Shown: piece after piece, positions 7,025 through 16,122 of the stretch
How positions within the stretch are numbered: the stretch's first letter is position 1
How the letters are laid out: each line of letters opens with the position of its first letter
NCBI GenBank assembly: GCA_051660685.1
Contig: JBOFQB010000001.1
Coordinates: forward strand, 1 to 34,673
Reading direction: 5' to 3'
From: JAVBSX01 sp051660685
GTDB taxonomy: Bacteria > Planctomycetota > Planctomycetia > Pirellulales > Thermoguttaceae
Length of the DNA: 34,673 nt
Translations under genes and position numbers: made by a program
Notes under the pieces: model-generated
The model's input: only the letters and a program-made list of their open reading frames with translations
What the model was told of the DNA's origin: nothing
Databases searched by the model: none

Positions 7025-10000
7025 TTATGCTGAAGAGGCCGATGATAGTTTTGAGATGTATTGCATATCGTTTTGCATCTTCGCCATTGCCGACTCCATT
7101 GCATAAAATTGCTTCAATAATATTGTCCTTTTTGCTTCCAATCGGGCATCCAAAAACTCAATCCGATCCACATTGTCATTGATCTGTTGATCCATTGCCT
7201 TAAATCGCGCCGTCAACGCGGCACTATCCGGCTTCTTATCCGCCCCGTCCGCATATACTTTCGCCAGTTTCTCAAATTGTGACGCAACTCCAATTCCAAC
7301 CTGAATCTCCTCATTCTTCGCGTTATACTGTTTTTGCGTCTTCGCAAAAAATTCCTGAATTGCATCAGGATTCGTTCGAAAATACTGATCGAATTTTTCC
7401 TCCTTGAATTCAATACGACCGCCTGACGGATTCGTCATCTCCCCCGTTTCCGCATCATACGTCGATATTTCCAGCGAAACACCGATATCCGCAAGAGAAC
7501 GAATCGGGCCTAAATTGTTGTACGATTTCAAAACCAGATTGGACATTTCTGAACGCAATCGGTTCAACAGCGGGTCCATTGCAAAAATCCCTTTTTCCCC
7601 TGCTGTTACGTCAATAAAGGTCAACTCCTGCAACAAATCATTCAACTTATTGTAATTATCAACAAACGCAATCAGGCTCGCTTTCATTTCAACACTGGAC
7701 CGTTCCGTCCAAACATTGATCGGTGTTTGCGAAACACCGCCAATTGTCAGCGTCATTCCCGGTATAACCCCGCTTACCGTGTTCGATTTGGAGGTGATAA
7801 TGACACTGTTCGGATTATCCGTGTCCCCCATTACCAAGACAGCATCCTGAGCTTTGGTCATGACGGTACTTCCCAGACCGATTGCCGAGAAATCACAGTG
7901 CATTTGACCGCTCGCCCCCGTTTGTGTTCCGGTTATGGACAAACGATAAGGATTGCTTGAACCATCATTGATGATGGTCGCCTGAAAACTCGCCCCCAAT
8001 TCATTCAGCTTCTTCCGAATGTCATCCAACGAATCCGTTTTCTCCACCTTGACCGTATACGTCGTTGAACCATTCAGCGCCAATGCTCCTATTGACCCAT
8101 TTGTTCGTGTAACCGCCCCTGTTTTTATCCCCAAATGTTGCGCAATGTTATTATTTCCAAGCTCCGATACAGAAAAAGGTTCTGTCCCTCCTCCAAATTC
8201 ATATAAAACGATTCCATCTCCCGTATCATTGAGTCGGGCACTCACTTTGGCCTTTGTTTGCAAGTTGATTGCATCGATAATATCGCCCAGAGTTTCCGGT
8301 CTTTCCTGATCGAAAATATAGGGATACGACTTGCCCAAAGAATCTTTAATGATAAACATGGAACCGACTGTTAAAACGCCCGCTCCTCCGTTGAGCGAGG
8401 ACAATTTCGTATTGTACGAAACGGTCTGCAACGCCATATCGATTCCCTGAACGGACGATTGATACACGCCCAACGTCTGAAAACCGAGCATTGCAGCGAC
8501 GTGACCGGCTGTATCCGCGAAAATGATCCCCTCAGCAAATGCCCCGGTTGTGTCAACCACTTCCAAACCATTTTTGGCGTTGTTGACCCGGATTTCCAGA
8601 CCGATACTCCCTGTTTTGTAGATGTCAATCTTTTTCAAATCCAACTCAGGATATTCCCCCGATCCCAACGCCGCTTTCTGTTCGTCCGTCAGCATGATCT
8701 TGGTTCCGTCGCCAAGAGCATAACCAATAACGCCCGAATCAGGGTCTCCCTCGGTCGCATAAAGCCAATCAATCCCTTCATACGACTCGGCTGTTGTCCG
8801 GTCAACCGTATTCATTTTCGTTCCTGTATACTGCAACTTTTTCTCGGCATTGAATACAGGATATTTTGGGGGGACTTCGGCGAGCATTGCGTTGACCGAT
8901 TCCGCGTCCGAGTCGTTCAGCTCAACCGTTTTGTATTGCGTGAGCGTATATCCGATTACTTGGGTTGGATCATCCTCATCATACGTCCATGTTACTGTAA
9001 AACCCTCTTCCGTCGGAGAATACGTCGGTTCCGTATCACTTGTCACTAAAAAGGCGGGCGTCGTCTGTACTACCCCGTCCACAAAAACCGGAAAAGAATA
9101 ATCCGTGTCGTACATCGACGGAAGTTTGGCGGTTTCAGCACTCGTCAGAGCCTGATATTCAACAATCGGGTCCCCTTCTTCGTCCAACAACGGATTTCCG
9201 TCTTCGCCCAGAACCTCATAATCATACCCAACCACTTTGCCGTAATCGGGATTGGGAACAATTTCTCCCAATGTGGAGTCAAAAATCTCTTCATAATGAT
9301 TGACGACAAATTGGACAATTTTTCCCCCGCCCGGTCCTGTACTGACGCCGGTTCCTTGCGCTGAGGTGTCAACCGAAGAAAAGGCGGTCGTCTTAACTTT
9401 TCCGTCGGCTCCCAGAACCGGATATGTCCCCGGTTCAAGAGCGTTCAGCGCGTCTTTGACCCAACCTTCATAATCGTCGGCAAATTTGACATTTTTGGTC
9501 GAATCGACGTATTGATACCCAACGACTTTGGTTGGTTCATCTTTGTCATAAACCCAACTGATTCCGGTTGGTGCTGTACTGGAACTGTCGAGAATATTCG
9601 TCGTTAAAATGGGAATCGCCCCGTTAACCAAAGTATATTTCGGGTCACCATTCTCGTACTTTTCATAACCTGTTATGATCTTACTTCCGTCATTGTTGAG
9701 CAGGTTGACATCATTCAGCTTGGAATTGACCAATCTAGCCCAATCTTCCAGTGTTTCTGCCGACTTGAATTCGGCTGCTGAAAAGGAAAGATAGGTTCGA
9801 TTGCCTGTTCGGTCCTGAACAGCGAGCAGGGCGATTCCGTCAGGATTGGTTTCAGAAACAGCGGGAATGACATTGCTGATTGGAAAACCGCGACCGCCGT
9901 TGAGACTGGACATGAGGGCGGAATCGAGATCGCCAATGATTGCGCGACCTTCGATGTATTTTTGGCCGGTTACTTCGACTTCCATCTGACCGTATTGGGC

Positions 10001-11110
10001 CAAACCGAGTTGATACAGGATCGGTTTTCCTGTTGCCTGATTGAGTCCATCTTGGGCGATTTTGAATGATCCTGAACCGGTTGTATTATCGACCAAGACC
10101 AATCCTTTACCATCTGCCCGAATCCCGGCTGCTAATTTCGGTGCTCCTGCCGATGTTGTCCCCGCTTTACGTCCAGCTGCATTGATTAAATCAACCAAAT
10201 CCCCAACTGTCTTGATTTGTGCCTTCTCCGTCGTCGTTCCCCCCATTTCAAGCGGATTAAAATCAAGTTTGACCGCTGTTCCGTCTGCAAGAGTAACGGT
10301 CAGATCATTCAGCAGTTCGTCAAAGACCAGACCATTTCCGTCATTGAGAATGGAAATGTCCGTTTTTGCGCCCAGATAAAGAATGTTGCTCCCTTTGAGA
10401 ACACCTCCTTGCGCGGTCATCCCCTTAAAACCGAGTGATTCGGCTGTTTTGCCGTTATTGACTTCCTGAACAGAGAGAGTGCCAGTTCCTCCACTAAAAT
10501 CGGTTAGAACGAGATGATCCCCCTCAACAGATGCAACAACGTCAATGTCCTTTGCTCCATTGATTGCGTCAAGAACATCCTGCATCGATTGCGCATTTCG
10601 CAAATCAATGTTGGTTCGGGTTCCACTTCCGTCCGTAATTCGTATGTAACCGCGAACAAAACCTGTTCCCCCGTTAATGTCTTTCAGGGCGTAATTGGTT
10701 TCCAGATTTCGTCCAAAACGGATTGAGACATTACCTTCTTGACCAAGCGGGGTTGTGCTTGACGCAACACCTTGTGCGAGGGTTGACTGCGCGGTCGCCA
10801 TTTTAACGGGGGTAAAAGAGTAATTACCGTCCGTTGGTTTTCCCGTTTTGGTTGCTTTAAGCAGAGCATCATTGGAACTCTTGACAATTCGACTTGTATA
10901 GACGTCGATCTTACCAAGATTCTTCATCATGTAGGTCGTCGTGTTGAACAGCGCAGTCAACTGGACAAATGCAGCCTGTTGTCCTCGAAGCGTCTTAGTC
11001 CGATTTTCCAGATTGACCTTGGGCATTGCTTCAATCTCGATCAGTTTTGCAACTGTATCTTGGATTGGAATCCCTGAGATGAGACCGACTGATGTTTGTA
11101 AACCCGCCAT
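7025..11110 (-). CDS. fliD: Flagellar filament cap protein FliD, greatly expanded
   Basis: FliD forms the cap at the flagellar tip under which flagellin folds. Residues about 1-110 match the N-terminal domain (VGLISGIPIQDTVAKLIEIE at 8-27), and about 1090-1350 match the C-terminal coiled region (SLIAFVDNYNKLNDLLQEL at 1145-1163; MESAMAKMQNDMQYISKL near the end). Several flagellin-hook IN-type segments lie between them (about 158-187, 296-312, 936-949, 1024-1047). At 1361 aa it is far longer than the E. coli protein (468 aa). Much of the excess is at 470-830, where a motif of type W-x-Y-D-x-D-x-P-x-x-V-[IV]-G-Y recurs (517-532, 707-721, 781-797, with shorter forms at 478 and 625). The surface-exposed middle of FliD is variable in other bacteria. 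ATG 11110 has no clear Shine-Dalgarno; a sigma-28-like promoter lies upstream at 11191-11218. Confidence 0.92.
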   Translation of the reverse strand: MAGLQTSVGLISGIPIQDTVAKLIEIEAMPKVNLENRTKTLRGQQAAFVQLTALFNTTTYMMKNLGKIDVYTSRIVKSSNDALLKATKTGKPTDGNYSFTPVKMATAQSTLAQGVASSTTPLGQEGNVSIRFGRNLETNYALKDINGGTGFVRGYIRITDGSGTRTNIDLRNAQSMQDVLDAINGAKDIDVVASVEGDHLVLTDFSGGTGTLSVQEVNNGKTAESLGFKGMTAQGGVLKGSNILYLGAKTDISILNDGNGLVFDELLNDLTVTLADGTAVKLDFNPLEMGGTTTEKAQIKTVGDLVDLINAAGRKAGTTSAGAPKLAAGIRADGKGLVLVDNTTGSGSFKIAQDGLNQATGKPILYQLGLAQYGQMEVEVTGQKYIEGRAIIGDLDSALMSSLNGGRGFPISNVIPAVSETNPDGIALLAVQDRTGNRTYLSFSAAEFKSAETLEDWARLVNSKLNDVNLLNNDGSKIITGYEKYENGDPKYTLVNGAIPILTTNILDSSSTAPTGISWVYDKDEPTKVVGYQYVDSTKNVKFADDYEGWVKDALNALEPGTYPVLGADGKVKTTAFSSVDTSAQGTGVSTGPGGGKIVQFVVNHYEEIFDSTLGEIVPNPDYGKVVGYDYEVLGEDGNPLLDEEGDPIVEYQALTSAETAKLPSMYDTDYSFPVFVDGVVQTTPAFLVTSDTEPTYSPTEEGFTVTWTYDEDDPTQVIGYTLTQYKTVELNDSDAESVNAMLAEVPPKYPVFNAEKKLQYTGTKMNTVDRTTAESYEGIDWLYATEGDPDSGVIGYALGDGTKIMLTDEQKAALGSGEYPELDLKKIDIYKTGSIGLEIRVNNAKNGLEVVDTTGAFAEGIIFADTAGHVAAMLGFQTLGVYQSSVQGIDMALQTVSYNTKLSSLNGGAGVLTVGSMFIIKDSLGKSYPYIFDQERPETLGDIIDAINLQTKAKVSARLNDTGDGIVLYEFGGGTEPFSVSELGNNNIAQHLGIKTGAVTRTNGSIGALALNGSTTYTVKVEKTDSLDDIRKKLNELGASFQATIINDGSSNPYRLSITGTQTGASGQMHCDFSAIGLGSTVMTKAQDAVLVMGDTDNPNSVIITSKSNTVSGVIPGMTLTIGGVSQTPINVWTERSSVEMKASLIAFVDNYNKLNDLLQELTFIDVTAGEKGIFAMDPLLNRLRSEMSNLVLKSYNNLGPIRSLADIGVSLEISTYDAETGEMTNPSGGRIEFKEEKFDQYFRTNPDAIQEFFAKTQKQYNAKNEEIQVGIGVASQFEKLAKVYADGADKKPDSAALTARFKAMDQQINDNVDRIEFLDARLEAKRTILLKQFYAMESAMAKMQNDMQYISKLSSASSA

Positions 11111-11190
11111 TTTAGAAAAAAAGGTTAAAAGTCCTGCACAAAGAACCGGGAAACACCCCTTAACCCGGACCAGTGTACTCCATTGTCTTA

Positions 11191-11218
11191 TTATCGACCA
11201 GATTCTCGTAGAACTCTA
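11191..11218 (-). promoter_or_regulatory. Candidate flagellar sigma-28 (FliA) promoter of fliD
   Basis: On the minus strand, TAGAGTTC (11218-11211), a 12-base spacer and GTCGATAA (11198-11191) resemble the FliA consensus TAAAGTTT-N11-GCCGATAA, with six of eight and seven of eight bases matching. The spacer is one base longer than ideal. It would start the fliD mRNA about 75 bases before the ATG. The match is by eye and the sigma factor of this organism is not in the window. Confidence 0.5.
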
Positions 11219-11320
11219 TCTGTTAGTATAGATAAAATAAACAGCTTGTTCAAAAAAACAGACAGGATTTTGACAAACATTTCCAAGTTTAGGCTGTTTG
11301 TAGGGGTTGGAGGAATTATA

Positions 11321-11353
11321 GGGAATAGGGGTTGGGGAATAGGGAATAGGGGG
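11321..11353 (-). repeat. C-rich repeat, copy 2 (minus strand), arm of a 17-bp inverted repeat
   Basis: On the plus strand this is a run of GGGAATAGGGG-type units; on the minus strand, the fliD coding direction, it is C-rich like copies 1 and 5. GGGAATAGGGGTTGGGG (11321-11337) is an exact inverted match to 11469-11485. A shorter GGGGTTGGAGG stretch sits just before it (11303-11313). The gap 11111-11484 otherwise contains only the candidate fliD promoter and A/T-rich filler with GAATTGAGA direct repeats near 11357-11385. Confidence 0.6.
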
Positions 11354-11450
11354 AAGAATTGAGAATTGAGAGTTATGAATTGAGAATGGAAAAGTGAAAA
11401 AAACTGAATCTGACGTATGATCGGTCATATTGCGGCAATGCAAGGATTAC

Positions 11451-11499
11451 TCCTCCCTAATCCCTATCCCCCAACCCCTATTCCCTATCCTCTCCCCCC
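11451..11499 (+). repeat. C-rich repeat, copy 3, overlapping the 3' end of the coiled-coil gene
   Basis: C3-C6 tracts separated by TA, TAA and TATT. The part 11469-11485 is the exact inverse of 11321-11337. The stop codon of the coiled-coil gene (TAG at 11487-11485 on the minus strand) and its last codons (Gly-Gly-Arg-Gly) are made from this repeat, so the present C-terminus of that protein looks repeat-derived. Confidence 0.6.
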
Positions 11500-13398
11500 T
11501 TTTCTGTACATTTCGTCCAACACCGATTGACGACGGTCAAGGTCCATTTCCCGTTGTCGCAAATGCTGCTCTTTCTCTAACAAAGAGGTTTCACTTTCCT
11601 GAACCCAATGATTCAGTTCTTCACGTCGTCGGAGTAGTTTCTCATGCTGAGCAAGCATCTGATCCCGAATCCCTTTCAATTCCTCTTTCTGCCGTTCTAT
11701 TTTTCCAACCGCCCCACGATATTCATCTGCTAAACGTTGTCGGATTTTGTTCAACGACACTTTCAGGTCCTCGGAAGGACTATCACCTGCTAATCGGAAC
11801 CAGAGTTCTTCCGTTGCAAGACGTACTTCCAATGTTTCTCTATGCATTCGCCCTAATTCTTCACGCGAACGTTCCAATGTTGCCCGCATCTGCTCCATTT
11901 TGCGGTTCTGACTTGCCAATTCCTCACGTTCCTCATCAACCCGCTTTAACGCCAAATTGACGGATTCCTTCATTCGCAACCGTTCAGCTTCAATCGCCTT
12001 TTGTTGCTGATGTCGTTCTCGAACCAATCCTTCACGAATACGGATTGACTCTTTTTGTGACTCAATAATTTCCGCCTCAATCATTTTCAAATCACGATAT
12101 TTCTCCCCCTCATGCTGAACCTGTTTTTCTCGCAAAAGAACACTGTCTTCCCGGGTTCGCATCTGTGTTTCTTTCTCCTGCAACCGACCTTCCACTTCGC
12201 TCAGATACCTCTCACGTTCCTCTAATTTCGCCTGAAATTCCGACAATTGTGTCAGCTTTTCTTTCTGAAAACGCTCACTTTCCGACCATTCGGTTTCCAA
12301 CTCGTCCCGACGTTCGTTCCACTCCTCTTCCGCTTCAACAAGTAAACGTTCACGTTGACCCAATTGTTGCTCCTGTCGGGATATCCGATTCTCTAACTCT
12401 TCCCGACGTGTCGTTAAATCGGACTCTGCAATCTTCAAACGACGCTCAAAATTCGTTTCCTGCTCCTTACGCTCTTGCAACTGTTTCTGCTTCGATTCTT
12501 CCAGATGCATTGAAAAACGCTCTTCCAAATCCCGAACCCGTTCCTTATACCGACGTTCAAGACTCTCACATAGGACATCGTGTTCGTTGAGCAATTCGGT
12601 TTCACGACGACGGAGTTTCTCCTCTTCCTCACGCAAATGATGTTCAACATGAAGCTGATTCTCCTCACATTTTTTCACAAATCGACGATGATACTCCTCG
12701 ACCTGCTCGGTCAACTGTCCCTCTAATTCATTACGATACTGTTCCAGACAGCGAGTCATCTCTTCTGTTCGACGAACATCCAAATCCTGCAAATCCTGTT
12801 CCCGTCGAAGAAGTCGGTCCTCGATCTCCGAGACCCTTGCTTTAAGTTCGATTCGTTCTTTATCAAGACGACTCCGTTCAACTCGTATCCCCTCCTCAAA
12901 CGTCATTTGTTGCGTTCTGAGTAATTCTTCAGCATCAACAACTTTCAGTTCGCGGTCTTGCAGTTCATCCATTTTCTCCTGAAGTGACCGCTTGGTATTC
13001 CGAACCAATGCTTCAAATTGGGCAATCCTTGCATTAAGCTGACTTTCACGCGAATCAAGTAAACGGTCTCTTTCCCGAATTTCAACGGAACTACTCCCTA
13101 CTTCTCCATGTCCTTCATCGAGTCGGTACTTCTCCGACCGAAAACGGATTGTTTCGCTCGTTTCTTGGGCCGAACTGTCCCGGACCAGATTCAGACCCCG
13201 ACCGATACTACTTTTGCGCAATGTATCAAGCAAACGGCTCTCCGTTGATGTACCCGATGTTGATGTTCCCGATGTTGCACCAAAAGAAAGAGACTCGACA
13301 CCTCCATGTTTCCCAACAGATTCATCACTTTCTCGACTGGAAAGTGACGAAAGGGGCGAATAAGTGTCCTCAACCGGGAAAGTGTTGTCTTTGAACAT
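11485..13398 (-). CDS. Long coiled-coil protein of unknown function
   Basis: No family is recognised in this 637-aa protein. From about residue 100 to about 615 it is almost continuous charged heptad-like sequence rich in Glu, Arg, Leu and Gln (for example ESQLNARIAQFEALVRNTKR), with no membrane segment, signal peptide or nucleotide-binding motif, so a long cytoplasmic coiled coil is the safe description. The first 90 residues are Ser/Thr/Gly-rich and probably disordered. The frame is open up to 13470, but ATG 13398 is preferred because AGAGAAAG lies about ten bases upstream and the earlier residues are not conserved-looking. It reads toward fliD, so a structural or motility role is possible, but position is the only argument. 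Confidence 0.75.
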   Translation of the reverse strand: MFKDNTFPVEDTYSPLSSLSSRESDESVGKHGGVESLSFGATSGTSTSGTSTESRLLDTLRKSSIGRGLNLVRDSSAQETSETIRFRSEKYRLDEGHGEVGSSSVEIRERDRLLDSRESQLNARIAQFEALVRNTKRSLQEKMDELQDRELKVVDAEELLRTQQMTFEEGIRVERSRLDKERIELKARVSEIEDRLLRREQDLQDLDVRRTEEMTRCLEQYRNELEGQLTEQVEEYHRRFVKKCEENQLHVEHHLREEEEKLRRRETELLNEHDVLCESLERRYKERVRDLEERFSMHLEESKQKQLQERKEQETNFERRLKIAESDLTTRREELENRISRQEQQLGQRERLLVEAEEEWNERRDELETEWSESERFQKEKLTQLSEFQAKLEERERYLSEVEGRLQEKETQMRTREDSVLLREKQVQHEGEKYRDLKMIEAEIIESQKESIRIREGLVRERHQQQKAIEAERLRMKESVNLALKRVDEEREELASQNRKMEQMRATLERSREELGRMHRETLEVRLATEELWFRLAGDSPSEDLKVSLNKIRQRLADEYRGAVGKIERQKEELKGIRDQMLAQHEKLLRRREELNHWVQESETSLLEKEQHLRQREMDLDRRQSVLDEMYRKGGRG

Positions 13399-13553
13399 AA
13401 TGGTTGCTTTCTCTGATATGATTCGGAACATACAACGGCACAAGAACCGCATATCCATAATAATCGGCAAATTTTACCTATCTTCTTGAGTTTGAACTTG
13501 AATTTTTTTGACATTTTCCCGCTCCTCCCCAACTCATCTGTCATAATGAATTC

Positions 13554-14618
13554 ATGTCCTATTCAAATGCCTTACACTTTCTCCAGTCCAAGACAACGGT
13601 TTGTGAATTGATTAACCAATTTGGGGCCCGAATTGCCGTTTGCCCCGATTGGAATGCTCGCGTTATGACCAGTTCCTGTAATGGTCTGAACGGTGAAAGT
13701 CTGGGATACATCAATGTCCCGGCAATTGAATCAGGTTCGGACTTTCAAAATCAGTTTGGAGGTGAAAACCAACTCCTTTTCCCTTATTTCCCAGACTTCT
13801 CAGATTATCCAAAGTACACAATACATGAAGGACCATTTGAGATCATCAATAAGCAAAGCTCGTTTCACCTCACTCTTTCCAGAGTCGTCGCTAATGAGCA
13901 TCAGAACACTTGTTGGTTGAGAAAATTGACTCTTCTGGATGCTGATCTGCTCGCCGACTCGTTTTCAGACGAAGTGCTCGACGTTCTGTCACACCCTGAA
14001 ACATCCCATGTCTCTTATTCATCCCAAAACACCTTGCTCAATCAAGGTACACAGTTTGCACAAAACAAAAATTTCAAGAATCTTCTGTTCCCCCAGATTA
14101 AAAGCAGTCTCAACGCAACTCCGTTCTCCGTTGTTCTCTTGCCGGTTCGAGAAGGAATCGACGATCTGTTGGGACCGGCAATGCATGTCGAATCGTTTGC
14201 TCCCTTACCCCGACGTCGTTTACTTTGGACAAAGCCTATTGCTCTTTTCCGCGCAGATGGTGTTTTGGACGCCCAATTAACGGTCTCCAGACGTCGAACT
14301 CTCTACTTTTGTGGAGCAATTGATATGCGAGCCGGGATTCTAACGATTCTGCAATTCAGCGAAGAAAGCTCAGAAAACGACCTTGCCGATTGTGATCCGG
14401 CAATTCGCGTGATCAATCACGGTCACAAAAGTAACCGCGATTTGCCGTTTTACGACATTTGCATTGCTGCAACATCTGAAGAACTAAAGACGGGCGAATC
14501 AACGACTCTGTTCCACACAACAACGCACATTATCACCGACAGGGAAAAACTGGCGTTTCTCACTCAAAAGATTTTTGGTGTTCGCTTTGCAGACCTTTTG
14601 ACCTTCATCACACATTGA
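13554..14618 (+). CDS. DUF6786-like protein
   Basis: This 354-aa protein is probably a member of the DUF6786 family, an uncharacterised group with a likely galactose-mutarotase-like beta-sandwich. Resemblance is from memory: an early segment CPDWNARVMTSSCNGLNGES (about 33-52), then a glycine/Glu element NQFGGENQLLFPYFPDF (about 66-82) where relatives have FGGEDRFW, and EGPFEIINKQSSF at about 92-104. No signal peptide or membrane segment is seen, so it should be cytoplasmic. It diverges from the coiled-coil gene, and its stop is one base from the stop of convergent iorB, leaving no room for a separate terminator. TTGACA occurs at 13508 but no partner -10 is correctly spaced. Confidence 0.6.
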   Translation: MSYSNALHFLQSKTTVCELINQFGARIAVCPDWNARVMTSSCNGLNGESLGYINVPAIESGSDFQNQFGGENQLLFPYFPDFSDYPKYTIHEGPFEIINKQSSFHLTLSRVVANEHQNTCWLRKLTLLDADLLADSFSDEVLDVLSHPETSHVSYSSQNTLLNQGTQFAQNKNFKNLLFPQIKSSLNATPFSVVLLPVREGIDDLLGPAMHVESFAPLPRRRLLWTKPIALFRADGVLDAQLTVSRRRTLYFCGAIDMRAGILTILQFSEESSENDLADCDPAIRVINHGHKSNRDLPFYDICIAATSEELKTGESTTLFHTTTHIITDREKLAFLTQKIFGVRFADLLTFITH

Positions 14619-14619
14619 A

Positions 14620-15195
14620 TCAGCGTAATGCACGACCAAGCTGAAAAGCACGCCGATTCACGTCAAGAAATTTAGGTTTGATACTTTTCTGTAAAGCAAC
14701 ATCCCAAGCAGAATCCGGCAAGGAAATGGAATTCGACATTGCCCCAAGAAGCAGAATATTCGCCGTTTTGGGTTCTCCCAACTTTGTCGCTTCTGCAACA
14801 ACATCAAGGTAAATCAGTCGCGGAAAATGTTGTTTAAGCAAATCTTCCGTTATTTCAGGATACCCGACAGGACCGGTTGACGCAGAAACAGGAATGATCC
14901 GTTGTTGTGAAACAACAGCGAGACCATCTTGGGCGAGATAATCGACATAACGCAAAGATTCCATACGTTCCAACGAACCGAGTACAGACGCAGAATGTTT
15001 GGGAACAAGCGGGCTATACACTTTTTCACCAAAACGGATTTGGGCAACGACAGAACCTCCTCGTTGCGCCATACCATGGACTTCGTTGGTTTTTACGTCA
15101 TATCCGGCTGCAACAGCTGCTTGCGCAACGATCTCACTTGCTAAAAGAATACCTTGACCCCCTACACCAACCAAGACGACACTCGTTGTTTCCAT
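14620..15195 (-). CDS. iorB: Indolepyruvate ferredoxin oxidoreductase beta subunit (2-oxoacid oxidoreductase gamma domain)
   Basis: This 191-aa protein fits the single-domain gamma/beta subunit of 2-oxoacid:ferredoxin oxidoreductases, closest in pattern to IorB, which acts with IorA to convert arylpyruvates to aryl-acetyl-CoA. The diagnostic stretches are VLVGVGGQGILLASEIV (about 7-23) and VHGMAQRGGSVVAQIRFG (about 39-56), followed by the YSPLV segment. The large thiamine-diphosphate and iron-sulfur subunit (IorA) is not in this window, so its partner must be encoded elsewhere or it could serve another 2-oxoacid complex. It lies 93 bases downstream of cysC in the same direction and may share its transcript. 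Confidence 0.82.
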   Translation of the reverse strand: METTSVVLVGVGGQGILLASEIVAQAAVAAGYDVKTNEVHGMAQRGGSVVAQIRFGEKVYSPLVPKHSASVLGSLERMESLRYVDYLAQDGLAVVSQQRIIPVSASTGPVGYPEITEDLLKQHFPRLIYLDVVAEATKLGEPKTANILLLGAMSNSISLPDSAWDVALQKSIKPKFLDVNRRAFQLGRALR

Positions 15196-15288
15196 TTCAC
15201 GATTCCCTATTTCACACGGTTCCTTGCGTCGCTTAACGATTAATCTGTAAAACGACTTGTAATACGATACAACAGATGAGCAATCCGT

Positions 15289-15942
15289 CTAAATTTTCCC
15301 CTGTTTTTTCAAGTACGCAAGGACTTCTTCCGTCAACTGTTCAGGTGTTTTGGTTCCATCCAAAACCAATTCCGGCTTAACAGGAGCTTCATAAGGATCG
15401 TCAATTCCTGTAAAACCTTTCAGTTCCCCCGCTCTTGCCTTTTTATAGAGTCCCTTAGGATCACGCTGTTCACACACTTCAAGAGGAGTGTCAACAAAAA
15501 TCTCAATGAAATCACCTGCTTGTAAAGTGTTGCGAACCCGATCCCGATCAATTCGATAAGGACTGATAAAGGCGGTCAACGCAATGATTCCGGCTTCAAC
15601 AAAGAGTTTGGCGACTGCTCCAATTCGACGAATGTTTTCTTCTCGATCTTGCGCGGAAAAACCGAGACCAAAACGCTTTGCAAATTCCTCTCCGTGAACG
15701 TCCTTGAGCATCCCAGGTCCGGCATTCAATCCATGTCGAACATTATCACCGTCCAAAACAAAACTGTGTCGTTTCATTGCATGAAGCTGGTGATCGATCA
15801 AATTGGCAATCGTGCTTTTTCCGCTCGCACTTAAGCCGGTCAACCAAACAACACAACCTTTACTCTGATTCAGCAACTCACGTTGTTCACGCGAAACCGC
15901 ATGTTCATGCCAATGTACTTCAACGGGACCGGAAAGGGACAT
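15289..15942 (-). CDS. cysC: Adenylyl-sulfate kinase
   Basis: CysC phosphorylates adenylyl sulfate (APS) at the 3'-OH to make PAPS, for sulfate assimilation or sulfation. The 217-aa protein has a clear P-loop, GLSASGKST at 36-44, followed by FVLDGDNVRHGLN (about 57-69), the APS-binding region NIRRIGAVAKLF and FISPYRIDRD, and the KGLYKKARAGELKGFTGIDD segment typical of the family. An insertion of about 18 residues (AGPGMLKDVHGEEFAKRF) separates DNVRHGLN from GLGFSAQDREENIRR, making it longer than the usual enzyme without disrupting motifs. No sulfate adenylyltransferase gene is adjacent. The upstream interval 15943-16122 shows nothing beyond A/T-rich sequence. Confidence 0.93.
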   Translation of the reverse strand: MSLSGPVEVHWHEHAVSREQRELLNQSKGCVVWLTGLSASGKSTIANLIDHQLHAMKRHSFVLDGDNVRHGLNAGPGMLKDVHGEEFAKRFGLGFSAQDREENIRRIGAVAKLFVEAGIIALTAFISPYRIDRDRVRNTLQAGDFIEIFVDTPLEVCEQRDPKGLYKKARAGELKGFTGIDDPYEAPVKPELVLDGTKTPEQLTEEVLAYLKKQGKI

Positions 15943-16122
15943 TTTGTATTCTCAAAAAAGAAAGGGATAAAATGGTAAAAGAACAGGAAACTTTTACCAA
16001 TTTACCTCAAAACCGTTTTCTGACAAGAGGGAAACTGTCGATTGATTCGGCAAAACCCTTGCTTCATTCGAGATGACTTGCTGTTTGGTCCGGGAGAACC
16101 TGTTTATTCGAAAAAAAACGCT

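Noticed and set aside
11111..11484. Possible tRNA or small RNA gene upstream of fliD
   Set aside because: No cloverleaf, T-loop or terminator could be drawn; the region is explained by a promoter-like motif and C-rich repeats.
13508..13546. TTGACA and CATAAT before the DUF6786-like gene taken as a promoter
   Set aside because: The spacing is close to 30 bases, far from the 16-18 needed.
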